DNA of 64,000 bases from Prevotella merdae (GTDB lineage Bacteria; Bacteroidota; Bacteroidia; Bacteroidales; Bacteroidaceae): positions 1,203,241 through 1,267,240 of the forward strand of contig NZ_LT985323.1 of NCBI RefSeq assembly GCF_900290275.1. Direction: 5' to 3'. A program made the position numbers and the translations under genes. Below the pieces are notes generated by a model, which worked only from the letters and a program-made list of their open reading frames with translations, made no database searches and was not told where the DNA came from. Shown here piece after piece: positions 36,155 to 43,966 of the stretch (within the stretch, counting starts at the first letter, position 1; every line of letters begins with the position of its first letter).

Positions 36155-37112
36155 GCAATACTACCATGTAAACTCCAATACGTTGGATAAACAATACAAG
36201 GATGTCTTGAGTGACTATCGTACCTGGTCAGAACTAGAACATGCCGATGAATGGCTTGTCTTTCCTGACAACGTAGGTCGTAATTTGGCAATAGACGAGA
36301 CCTCTATGTCTAACGGTGAATTGCGCACAATCGTCACCAACAGGGACAGACACGGAAAAGATCAATGTCTGGTTGCAATTGTCAAGGGTGTTAAGTCAGA
36401 GGACGTTATCAATGCCTTGAAGCATATACCGGAAGCACTTCTGAATATCGTTGAGGAGGTTACATTAGATTTGTCAGACTCCATGAGAAAGATTGTTCGC
36501 ACATGCTTTCCAAAAGCAATGAGAGTAATTGATAGATTTCACATACAGAAGCTTGCTTGCGATGCTGTGCAAGAAATGCGCATTAAGCATCGTTGGGATG
36601 CTATACAAGAGGCCAATGACGACATGGAGAATGCAAAACTTGAAGGACGCGAATACGTGCCTTTTCGATATGAGAACGGAGATACGAGAAAGGAATTGCT
36701 AGCAAGGAGTAGGTATCTTCTTTTCAAATCAGGAGAGAAATGGACGCTGTCACAAAGCAAGAGAGCAGAGATCCTATTTAGAGAATATCCAGATTTGAAG
36801 ACAGCTTATGGACTCTCGCATTCTTTGAGAATGATTTTCTCAAAAAATACTGTTAAGGATGCCGCAAGACTTTCTATGGCTAAATGGTACAACAAAGTGG
36901 AAGAAGCTGGCTTCCGTTCTTTCAATGTTATTGCTGCAACATTCTATGAACATTACGATGATATTCTTAACTTTTATAAAAATAGATCATCTAATGCTGC
37001 AGCTGAATCCTTTAATGCGAAAATCAAAGCCTTCAGAGCATCACTAAGGGGTATCGTTGATGAAAAGTTCTTTCTGTATCGACTTGCAAAGATTTATGCT
37101 TATCCCCACTAA
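36120..37112 (+). CDS. ISL3-like DDE transposase (orfB)
   Basis: Catalytic part of the transposase, 330 residues if started at ATG 36120. The acidic triad candidates are Asp in LAIDETSMS (about 59), Asp in the DLSDSM to VIDRFHIQKLA stretch (about 120-145) and Glu in NAAAESFNAKIKAFRAS near the C-terminus. The RFH and N-x-K-x-K-x-R patterns fit DDE_Tnp_ISL3. The frame is +1 relative to orfA and is closed upstream by a TAA at 36108-36110. Translation must therefore reinitiate at 36120 or shift +1 inside 36111-36154. Confidence 0.85.
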   Translation: MDISPTTCRTLEQYYHVNSNTLDKQYKDVLSDYRTWSELEHADEWLVFPDNVGRNLAIDETSMSNGELRTIVTNRDRHGKDQCLVAIVKGVKSEDVINALKHIPEALLNIVEEVTLDLSDSMRKIVRTCFPKAMRVIDRFHIQKLACDAVQEMRIKHRWDAIQEANDDMENAKLEGREYVPFRYENGDTRKELLARSRYLLFKSGEKWTLSQSKRAEILFREYPDLKTAYGLSHSLRMIFSKNTVKDAARLSMAKWYNKVEEAGFRSFNVIAATFYEHYDDILNFYKNRSSNAAAESFNAKIKAFRASLRGIVDEKFFLYRLAKIYAYPH

Positions 37113-37126
37113 ATTTCCACTGACCC

Positions 37127-37134
37127 CATATTTC
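37127..37134. repeat. Target-site duplication, right copy
   Basis: CATATTTC, identical to 35695-35702. Its last base is also the first base of the best candidate left end of the IS1380-like element. Confidence 0.88.
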
Positions 37135-38607
37135 TTGCACAACAGAAATGTCGCAGACACAAAATCCCCTTACCCCATAAAGCGACTTGAGGTAATACGC
37201 TGGTTTAACCAGAAAAGCATGGTCTTTAACCAAAGTCTGTCTTGAACAGGTTGGCATAAGCATTGTTGTCTGAGTAAATGTTCAATACATGCCTACGTGA
37301 TGTCTTAATCCATTTCGCAGGAACAGAGATGAACTTGAAAACAAAGGTCTTGATTCTGCTGGTGGCACGCAATCCAAATTCATGGGTTTTCAATCTCTGC
37401 ATAATAGCTTTGTAGAAGTTTCTGATGAGAGCTGTCATAAGCAGGAATACAGTATTCTGTGCCATGAACGATTTTGGCAATCGATTCCAGCCAAAGCCAT
37501 TGTTCATGTCATCGAAGATGCGTTCCTTGCCACCACGAAGATTGTAGAATTCCACGATGTCTCTTGCACTCGACTTGTAATCGTTAGCCAGTATACATCT
37601 GTAGGTATATTCGCCTTCCCAAATGTCAAGGTCTCCATCTATTCGCCTTTGTCTCTGTATGACAAGACGATACGGTTTTCCTTTCCATTTCTCAACAAGG
37701 ATAGAATTCAACTCAAACTCAATACCGTTGATTTCAACAGTTTTCCATCCAGTTAAGGCAAACATGGAATCGTAGAAAGAAGAGCATCTGTTGGCACGAA
37801 TATAAAAATGCCTGCAATGAGCCTCTACCATATCTACGATTTCCTCCGAACATGAGCCGCAATCCATGCGGGCACGAGAAATATATATTTCCGAAGCCTC
37901 CAATCGCTTGAAGATTCTTTCCAAAGTTTCTTTTTGGTTGAAGCGTACGTTTGTGTTGCCGTCTCTATTTTCAATACCAACAATCATGTCGTTAATGACA
38001 GCTACGCCTGGACTATAGCCCAAGAACTTCTTGTAGGTTGGTTTTGCATCATACTTCTCTGTTTCAATGAACTGATGGTCAAAGTCAAAATCATACTCTT
38101 GACCGGATTTCAATTGACCAGTAGCAAGCAGGGCATTGACCAGTAAGCAGTTCATCTTGTCTGCAGTATTGAAATCATAGGATTTGCCAGAAGCAGACTT
38201 ATAGGTGATGCTCTTAAATGTCAGTTCTTCGATAGCACGTAATATGGTGTCTGCGCTGCAAGTGCGAAGAGTTGGATGAAGAGACAAATGTTTCATCAGG
38301 TGAGTTGTAACATCCTCAATGCATGAGCCACCACAAAGATATACGCACATCAGAGAGCGTAGAATCTCGCTATATTGATAACCAAACATAGTGCATCTCA
38401 ATCCCAAGGTGGAATCTATGGTTTGAGCTAAAAGAGCATCAAATTGCTCCATAATCGAAAAAATTCCCCCAAAAGGAGTGAGTTTCTCTGATTTAATTTG
38501 TATCTTTGCCATGTCATATTAGAGTTTTGCTTGTCTTCTTTTCGCAACACTAAGGTAAGTGAAAATTCTGACATGGCAAAATCCTGGGTAACTTTTTGTT
38601 GCTCAGG
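37134..38607 (-). mobile_element. IS1380-like insertion sequence (left boundary uncertain)
   Basis: The right end reads inward CCTGAGCAACAAAAAGTT (38607-38590). The best left-end match, CTTGCACAACAGAAATGT (37134-37151), agrees at 12 of 18 positions. No target duplication is visible: the right flank is CACTT, and the left flank with the ISL3-like element removed is ATATT. The true left end may lie further left, near 35.6 kb; in that case the ISL3-like element would be inserted inside this one. The transposase gene is intact. Confidence 0.6.
37226..38512 (-). CDS. IS1380-family transposase
   Basis: DDE transposase of 428 residues. Candidate catalytic residues: Asp in DFDHQFIETEKYDA (about 144), Asp in RMDCGSCSEEIV (about 216) and Glu in the YREK-like motif NLRGGKERIFDDMNNGFGW (about 330). 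Length and motifs match IS1380 transposases common in Bacteroidota. The gene has no stop or frameshift and appears functional. The start (MAKIQIKSEKLTPFGG) is the usual one for the group. Confidence 0.92.
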   Translation of the reverse strand: MAKIQIKSEKLTPFGGIFSIMEQFDALLAQTIDSTLGLRCTMFGYQYSEILRSLMCVYLCGGSCIEDVTTHLMKHLSLHPTLRTCSADTILRAIEELTFKSITYKSASGKSYDFNTADKMNCLLVNALLATGQLKSGQEYDFDFDHQFIETEKYDAKPTYKKFLGYSPGVAVINDMIVGIENRDGNTNVRFNQKETLERIFKRLEASEIYISRARMDCGSCSEEIVDMVEAHCRHFYIRANRCSSFYDSMFALTGWKTVEINGIEFELNSILVEKWKGKPYRLVIQRQRRIDGDLDIWEGEYTYRCILANDYKSSARDIVEFYNLRGGKERIFDDMNNGFGWNRLPKSFMAQNTVFLLMTALIRNFYKAIMQRLKTHEFGLRATSRIKTFVFKFISVPAKWIKTSRRHVLNIYSDNNAYANLFKTDFG

Positions 38608-38685
38608 CACTTATAAATAATGTTAAACTATAGTGTTGCGGAATTAAGGGTGTTTTTGTTTTTGTAATTATAAATTGGTTAGTTA

Positions 38686-40149
38686 TTATTTGCATTCCAA
38701 CGTTATCGTGCCCATATCCGATGTCTCCTTGGTTATAGAGCGCGGATAAGTCTCGCCGTCAAAGTAGATGTACTCTACGGGTTTAGGCAGATAGAAGTCG
38801 AATGTACCGTCGGCTTTTACCGCTCCAAGACGCATGCGCTTGGTGGAGCTTTTAACCTCTTTGGGACTGTCTACGGCAAAGATGCCAATTCCATGTAGGT
38901 CGCGAATGAAGTTCTCGCCCTTTACGGCACGTCCAGTTATGTGCTGGCGATGTCTTGTAATTGTTACCTGCTCTGCATTGGTTCCGAGAGGATGGCTCTT
39001 CATCTGCTCAAGCACCTCGGCACGCATCTTGTCTACACCCTCTACTTCGGGGAATCGGTCGTTAACCATACTTAATGCACGATATCGGCCACCAAGAAAC
39101 TTGTACACTTGTTCGGAGTCTTTGCCATACTGAGCCTTGGCACGCTCAATTTCCTGACTGAATCGCTCGGCCATGAACAAGTCCTTGCGTATCGACTTAA
39201 CCATGTCAAGCTCAAACTTCAAATCATCAAGCTTGTCCTTGGGCGCATCCTTATGACTTATCGCCTTCTCGTATATTTCGCATATCTTGGCATAGAAGGC
39301 AGGATCGGTATGCTGTGAGCGCTGGTCCCACATATCCTTAGCCTGCTGTATCAGACCTTCGTAGCTATCGGTAAGAGCAATAACTGGATAGCGTCGCTTC
39401 TCCTTAGCCTTGATGCCGGCAAGCTGAATGTCTACACCCTTAATGCCATTGTCTCCAAGATGAATAACGGCATAGCGGTCGAGCTGTTCCTGAAGACTTT
39501 GTATCTTATTGTCGAGTTCGTCCATCTTAGGGTTGAGATAGTCGTCGCCCAAGGCCTCGAGCTCCTTTTGTGCATTGGCAAGGTCGGCAGACATCTTGTC
39601 AAGCTGTGCCACATCGATAACAAACGACACAATACGTGCACCCGTAGCCGAAGCCTTCTCGGTCTTAGGCCAAGCCGACTCGATATTAAGGTCTTTAATA
39701 GAAGTAGAGAATTCTACGTAAGCCTTGCCTTCAACAAAGTAGCCACCGGGGCTATCGTCGTGTTGCACCTCAATACGGCGCAATGTGTCGGCAATCTCCT
39801 CAAGCTCGAATGTTGTGCGAAATCCCGAGCGCAAGCCTTTGGCAACGCATCGTTCGGTAATAGCACTGCCCTTGCGTCCCATTTGGAAAGAGCTCTCACG
39901 ATTGGCTGTAAGCTGTGTGCTGAAATCGTAAATGTACTTGTTGCCCTTGCGTGTAACGGGCTGAGCCTTATCGTTGGTCTCGGGAGTAATAACCCAATCG
40001 CCCTGTGTAGACACAAAGCGCACGGCAGCCGTACCAGATTGAACGTCGGCAGCACTTGCTGCCCCTTGTTTCTTACATTCTATGGTTTGAGCCTGAATGG
40101 CAGATGCAGATAGGAGTGTAACGATTGATACAAAAAGATGTCTGTTCAT
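38686..40149 (-). CDS. Secreted protein of unknown function, coiled-coil centre (last gene of the tubulin-like operon)
   Basis: Exported protein of 487 residues: signal peptide (MNRHLFVSIVTLLSASAIQA), a beta-rich N-terminal domain (about 40-175), a coiled coil (about 178-220, SADLANAQKELEALG onward), a helical charged region (about 245-375) and a small beta-rich C-terminal domain (about 390-487). There is no lipobox, TM helix or catalytic motif. It is the most promoter-distal gene of the minus-strand operon, 48 bases after the preceding gene. The IS1380-like element ends about 80 bases beyond its stop, so downstream operon genes could have been lost. I do not recognise a family. Confidence 0.75.
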   Translation of the reverse strand: MNRHLFVSIVTLLSASAIQAQTIECKKQGAASAADVQSGTAAVRFVSTQGDWVITPETNDKAQPVTRKGNKYIYDFSTQLTANRESSFQMGRKGSAITERCVAKGLRSGFRTTFELEEIADTLRRIEVQHDDSPGGYFVEGKAYVEFSTSIKDLNIESAWPKTEKASATGARIVSFVIDVAQLDKMSADLANAQKELEALGDDYLNPKMDELDNKIQSLQEQLDRYAVIHLGDNGIKGVDIQLAGIKAKEKRRYPVIALTDSYEGLIQQAKDMWDQRSQHTDPAFYAKICEIYEKAISHKDAPKDKLDDLKFELDMVKSIRKDLFMAERFSQEIERAKAQYGKDSEQVYKFLGGRYRALSMVNDRFPEVEGVDKMRAEVLEQMKSHPLGTNAEQVTITRHRQHITGRAVKGENFIRDLHGIGIFAVDSPKEVKSSTKRMRLGAVKADGTFDFYLPKPVEYIYFDGETYPRSITKETSDMGTITLECK

Positions 40150-40197
40150 TATCTACTGTTAAGTTGTGCTATATCCAGTGTGTGATGTAATGCAGGG

Positions 40198-41214
40198 TTA
40201 TTTAACCTGCATAATGTCGTTGTTGAAGTCGCCCAACGAGAATACCTCATCGGTATCGAGCTTCTTGCCATTAAGCATATCTGGTTGCCATGTGCGAACC
40301 TCAATCTGCGGTTTGTCGTTGTTGGTGAAGTTCCACAACAAGAAGATATAGCCATCGTCGCTATAGTTGCTTGAACGCCACTTCTGATGCAAGCGCACGC
40401 CATAGAAGTTCTTGTTTACATCCGAACGTGTAACAGTGCCGCATCCACCGTCCATACCGTCGATGCCAACCTCGTCGAACTGTACGTCAATCCATTTGTT
40501 GTTCTTAAAGCAATTGGCAAGGTTGCGCATATACTGGCGCTTGTTCTGCTTGCTGTATACAATCTTCTGAGTGCTTGTACCAAACTCTCTGTTGGTTTCC
40601 TCCACCACGCGTCCGGTAATGATAAGAGCCTTGTCGGAGAATATCTTCTGCATAAACGGCAAGTTGTGCTCGTTGTAAGCTGTGCGCAAGCGGTCGCACC
40701 AAGACAATATCTCAAGTTTGCGCTCGGTGTCAACTGGGTCGCCCTTAGAACATTTTTCAAGAGTTTCGCCAAGTTGCGAGCCAAAAGAGAAACGGAAGTC
40801 GGATATATTGCCAGTCTTGTCAAACTCTACAACAGCCTCCTGATATGTGCCGTCGCCATAGGCACCGTCTGTAGCGATGATAAGAGGAATGCTGCGCACC
40901 ATATAACTCTTGCGGAAGTTCCATAGGCGGTCGGTAACCTCGTCGTCGCAACAATAGAAGTGTGCCACAACCCATAGGGTGTTGAGGGTTTCCTTAGCCG
41001 CAGCACTAACATTCAGACCTTCATAGCTAAGCGGTCGGTCGGCATCCTTGGCGCTGTTAATCTCGGTAAGCAGCGCAGAGAGATTATGCTCTATACGGCT
41101 TATAACAGCCTTGTCGTTGATGCCAGGGTCGGCGTTAACCTTAACATTTATGGCTGATGCCGGTGTGGAGAACACTGCCAAGGCAAGCAGTATTGTCATA
41201 AAGAAGTGTTTCAT
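40198..41214 (-). CDS. Secreted protein with an NTF2-like domain
   Basis: Exported protein of 338 residues with a signal peptide (MKHFFMTILLALAVFSTPASA). The N-terminal half (about 25-165) is a mixed domain of unknown type with a conserved-looking YCCDDE stretch. Residues about 168-320 look like an NTF2/SnoaL-type cone: a helix with RTAYNEHNLPFMQKIFSD, a strand with ALIITGRV, a YMRNLANCF helix and later curved strands ending GYIFLLWNF. NTF2-like domains bind small ligands or partners. No catalytic residue can be assigned. It is the sixth gene of the operon, 39 bases after the preceding gene. Confidence 0.75.
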   Translation of the reverse strand: MKHFFMTILLALAVFSTPASAINVKVNADPGINDKAVISRIEHNLSALLTEINSAKDADRPLSYEGLNVSAAAKETLNTLWVVAHFYCCDDEVTDRLWNFRKSYMVRSIPLIIATDGAYGDGTYQEAVVEFDKTGNISDFRFSFGSQLGETLEKCSKGDPVDTERKLEILSWCDRLRTAYNEHNLPFMQKIFSDKALIITGRVVEETNREFGTSTQKIVYSKQNKRQYMRNLANCFKNNKWIDVQFDEVGIDGMDGGCGTVTRSDVNKNFYGVRLHQKWRSSNYSDDGYIFLLWNFTNNDKPQIEVRTWQPDMLNGKKLDTDEVFSLGDFNNDIMQVK

Positions 41215-41253
41215 ATCGCGATATCGTTGTTATTGTTATTATGTATACTATAT

Positions 41254-42249
41254 TTATTTGTTGGCAAACTTAACACAGAGAGCAGCGCAGTTGGGATAGT
41301 TGCGCTCGTGGTCGGGCTTCTGTGTGGCAGCATTTCTACGCTGCTTGCCATCTGTAAGCACCGCAGCTATGTCGCCATGCGAATCGTATATAACGAGCCA
41401 ATAAGCCTCCTTGTCAGCTACAGCGTTATACTTATTATATTCGGTTACAGTGCCGTTGGCTTTCATGTCCTTGAGCCATACAGCAGCTGTCTTTACATTA
41501 GTGAAGGTAGCCATCTTCTTGGCTGCTTCGGGTATGGCTTGCGGCTTCTCCGGTATAATCTTTTCTAATGTTGAGGCTGCAACCTCAGTTGTCGTGGCTT
41601 TGGTTTCAGCTTTAACTTCGGCTTTTGGTTCAGCTTTAGCTTCGGCAACCTCAGTTTTAGGTTCGGTAATCTTAGTCTTAGGTTGGGCAGACTCAGCTTT
41701 TACCTCGGCAACATCGGCCTTCGGAGTTGTTATATCGGCTGTTGGTGTGGCAACCTTAGCAGTTTCGGTATTGGTAACATTAGTCTTCGGCTCATTCGTC
41801 TTTGGTTTAGGAGCTTCTGTCTTAGTGTTTGCCTTAGGTGCCGGAGTCTCGATCTTAGCCACTTCCTCCTTAGATAGAACAACCGAGTTGTCGGCAGGAA
41901 TGATGTCGTTTTTCTTTACATACATAAAAACGCGGTGCATATTTGAACCACGTGGCATAGTTACGGTTTGCTGCAATCCCTTTTGGTTGTTAACCACAAT
42001 ATTGTTTGCACCACGCAGTTTCTTTTGTGAGGCAACATACTCGTTGATGTTCTGTAGGAAAACATCCTCGGCTATGCTCTTGGCTTCTTCCTCTGTACGG
42101 CATGTAGCCTCTGCATATACGTATGTGCCAGGTGAGCGTTTAACCTTTGTAATAAGAGCCTTTTCGGCTGCATAATCCTTTTGGGCAAAGCCCGCAGTAG
42201 GGCAAAGTATAGCAAACAAAGCTATGACGAGTTTAGCGTAATGTTTCAT
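41254..42249 (-). CDS. Secreted protein with a long Lys/Glu/Ala/Pro/Thr low-complexity linker
   Basis: Exported protein of 331 residues. The signal peptide (MKHYAKLVIALFAILCPTAGFA) is followed by a small domain (about 23-118, ending HRVFMYVKKNDIIPA). About 105 residues of low-complexity sequence (roughly 130-235) are built from units such as EPKTEV, AEAKAEP and KAETKAT. A C-terminal domain (about 245-331) follows. Such linkers often span the periplasm or the peptidoglycan layer, as in TonB-like proteins, but no TM helix is present beyond the signal. Its start codon lies inside the end of the preceding gene (17-base overlap), indicating translational coupling. Confidence 0.78.
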   Translation of the reverse strand: MKHYAKLVIALFAILCPTAGFAQKDYAAEKALITKVKRSPGTYVYAEATCRTEEEAKSIAEDVFLQNINEYVASQKKLRGANNIVVNNQKGLQQTVTMPRGSNMHRVFMYVKKNDIIPADNSVVLSKEEVAKIETPAPKANTKTEAPKPKTNEPKTNVTNTETAKVATPTADITTPKADVAEVKAESAQPKTKITEPKTEVAEAKAEPKAEVKAETKATTTEVAASTLEKIIPEKPQAIPEAAKKMATFTNVKTAAVWLKDMKANGTVTEYNKYNAVADKEAYWLVIYDSHGDIAAVLTDGKQRRNAATQKPDHERNYPNCAALCVKFANK

Positions 42250-43276
42250 ATTCGGTGAGATTTAAATATTCTTGTTTAACATTGTGCATAGGGATGTAGG
42301 CAGTAAGTCGGGCTTTGAAGGTGCCCTTGCCTTTGTCGGTTATGATGTCGGGCGTAATGCTTACTGAAATCATATGCATGTATCCGCCGTTTTTGTTGGC
42401 AAGCAACAGCAGTCCTTCTATATTGTCGCCTTGCTTCTTCTTAATGGCAAAGAAAGGAGTGCAGTGCTCAACATTGCGGAAATAGTTGAGAACGTCGCGC
42501 CATTTAAGCGTGATATTTGTTGGAGTGTTGTCGTATAGACTGAATGTAATGTCGGCGTAGGCCTCGTTGGGCATATCGTCGGCAAGCATAAGATTTGCCA
42601 CAGAGTGTGGCATTTGTTTCTTGTTGAACACATATTGGCGTGTGTTGCCGTCTTTATTGTTCTCAAGATAGAGGTTGTTGTTGAAAGCCGGACCAATGAT
42701 GTAGGTTCCCGATTCGGGCAGAGGATTGAATGTAGATGCCTTATGACGCTTAAGATTGCGTATAAGGTTCTGTTCAAGTTCGCGTGTATCGCATCCGCTC
42801 ATCATGCGCCAGTCGAGATCGTATACAATCTCAAGCAGTTTCTTGCCGTTCTTGTTCCACGTTACACGACTTTTATGATATTCAATCTCGTTGATGTTGA
42901 AGTCGCACAGACTGTCTATATTGAGAGCAGTGCGTGGACTACCTACATTATAATATACAGGCTTTTGCGCAAGAATAAGAGCGTTCTCGGTACCGCTTGT
43001 AAGGTTAACCTCAAGCAAGTAGCGTTCGAGAAAGTCGCACGAAGGGCGCAGCTCGTAAGGCAGACTGGTAGGAAATAGTGCCAGTCCGATGTGTTCCACT
43101 TCACCGTAGCTGTTGTATCTTCGGTGTATATGGTAGTTCTTTTTAGTCAGCTTCAACGTCTGGTCTATTGTTTGCAGCCGTCGAGTTGTATAGTTTTCGG
43201 CATGCGCCGTTATGCTGCTCGTTACGAGCAGCATAACGGTTAGCAACCTATAGAAGATATTGAAGTGTCTATTCAT
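42233..43276 (-). CDS. Secreted protein of unknown function
   Basis: Exported protein of 347 residues with a signal peptide (FYRLLTVMLLVTSSITAHA). The remainder is a mixed alpha/beta protein without TM helices or recognised motifs. It contains two Cys-bearing loops (SCDFLERYLLEV and MMSGCDTRELEQ) that could form a disulfide. It lies 50 bases after the zinc-ribbon gene and overlaps the next gene by 17 bases, so it is firmly part of the operon. I do not recognise a family. Confidence 0.75.
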   Translation of the reverse strand: MNRHFNIFYRLLTVMLLVTSSITAHAENYTTRRLQTIDQTLKLTKKNYHIHRRYNSYGEVEHIGLALFPTSLPYELRPSCDFLERYLLEVNLTSGTENALILAQKPVYYNVGSPRTALNIDSLCDFNINEIEYHKSRVTWNKNGKKLLEIVYDLDWRMMSGCDTRELEQNLIRNLKRHKASTFNPLPESGTYIIGPAFNNNLYLENNKDGNTRQYVFNKKQMPHSVANLMLADDMPNEAYADITFSLYDNTPTNITLKWRDVLNYFRNVEHCTPFFAIKKKQGDNIEGLLLLANKNGGYMHMISVSITPDIITDKGKGTFKARLTAYIPMHNVKQEYLNLTEYETLR

Positions 43277-43326
43277 ACGGAGTGTTTGTAAAGTTAAGTA
43301 TTACTCTTTGTTGGGAGATGGGAGTC

Positions 43327-43917
43327 TTACTCGTGTGTAAGAGTCTCGCTCGGTGAACCATCGGCATGATACCAACGTACGAGATTAACCTCACCGTCAA
43401 CCCATTTGCCTTGCACCTTGTCGCCAGGCTGAGCTACACGGCTTGTACCAGGAATACGGTGAGCCTTCTTGAATGTCATAGTTGAGCCGTCGAATGAAGC
43501 ATAGCTTGACCATGGCTTAGGCGTAGGAGGTTTGGGACCTGGCTTAGGTTCTGGCTTAGGCTCTGGTTTAGGCTCATTAACTGTAGGCTCTGCTTTAACA
43601 GAATCTTTAGCAACAGGCTTGATAGTGTCGACAGGCTGAGTGGCAACAGTATCCTTGGCAACAGCCTTCTTAGAGTTATCGCCACCAGAAGACAGCCCAA
43701 AGTAGGCTCCGCCACCAATAGCAGCAATAGCTACAGCTGCAATGGCAATCTTCTTCCATGTGTTTCCTGGAGGAGGTGGTGGCGGTGTTGTTGGCACCAA
43801 TTCCATCTCTTCGCCACACTCAGGACACTTAAGTTCCTGGTCGTCGTCTGTAATTATTTGTACTTTGTTGGCGCGTGAACACACGCCAACATTTTTACAC
43901 ATAGCTCTTCTTTCCAT
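43327..43917 (-). CDS. Zinc-ribbon, polyproline, single-pass membrane protein
   Basis: Protein of 196 residues; Met6 (43902) is an alternative start. The N-terminus is a zinc ribbon with two Cys pairs (MCKNVGVC and LKCPECGEE), then a polyproline stretch (TTPPPPPPGNTWKK, about 43-56), one TM helix (about 57-75, IAIAAVAIAAIGGGAYFGL), a Pro/Lys/Glu-rich stalk (about 85-135, with PEPKPEPKPGPKPP) and a C-terminal domain (about 140-196) containing RWYHADGSPSETL. Topology is probably cytoplasmic zinc ribbon and polyproline, periplasmic stalk and end domain. The upstream gene encodes a protein with a GYF_2 domain, a fold that binds proline-rich peptides, so a direct contact is plausible. The gap to that gene is 49 bases. 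Confidence 0.85.
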   Translation of the reverse strand: MERRAMCKNVGVCSRANKVQIITDDDQELKCPECGEEMELVPTTPPPPPPGNTWKKIAIAAVAIAAIGGGAYFGLSSGGDNSKKAVAKDTVATQPVDTIKPVAKDSVKAEPTVNEPKPEPKPEPKPGPKPPTPKPWSSYASFDGSTMTFKKAHRIPGTSRVAQPGDKVQGKWVDGEVNLVRWYHADGSPSETLTHE

Positions 43918-43966
43918 TTCTAAGTGCTTTTTATATGTTTTGCTATAATGTTTTATTTCAGAGAGT

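Larger units (their letters stand above)
35703..37126 (+). mobile_element. ISL3-like insertion sequence, 1424 bp, complete
   Basis: The ends are 13-bp imperfect inverted repeats starting with GG: GGCTCAGTGGAAA (35703-35715) and, at the right end read inward, GGGTCAGTGGAAA (37126-37114). An exact 8-bp direct repeat CATATTTC flanks the element (35695-35702 and 37127-37134). Ends starting with GG and an 8-bp target duplication are characteristic of the ISL3 family. Two overlapping frames encode an N-terminal region and a DDE transposase, as in the Bacteroidota elements annotated as ISAon1-type. The intact repeats and identical duplications point to a recent insertion. Confidence 0.9.

Noticed and set aside
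37057-37245. Small plus-strand gene ending NQSLS between the insertion sequences
   Set aside because: It begins inside the ISL3-like transposase gene in another frame and ends inside the IS1380-like transposase gene on the other strand, so its present start is an artefact of the insertion.
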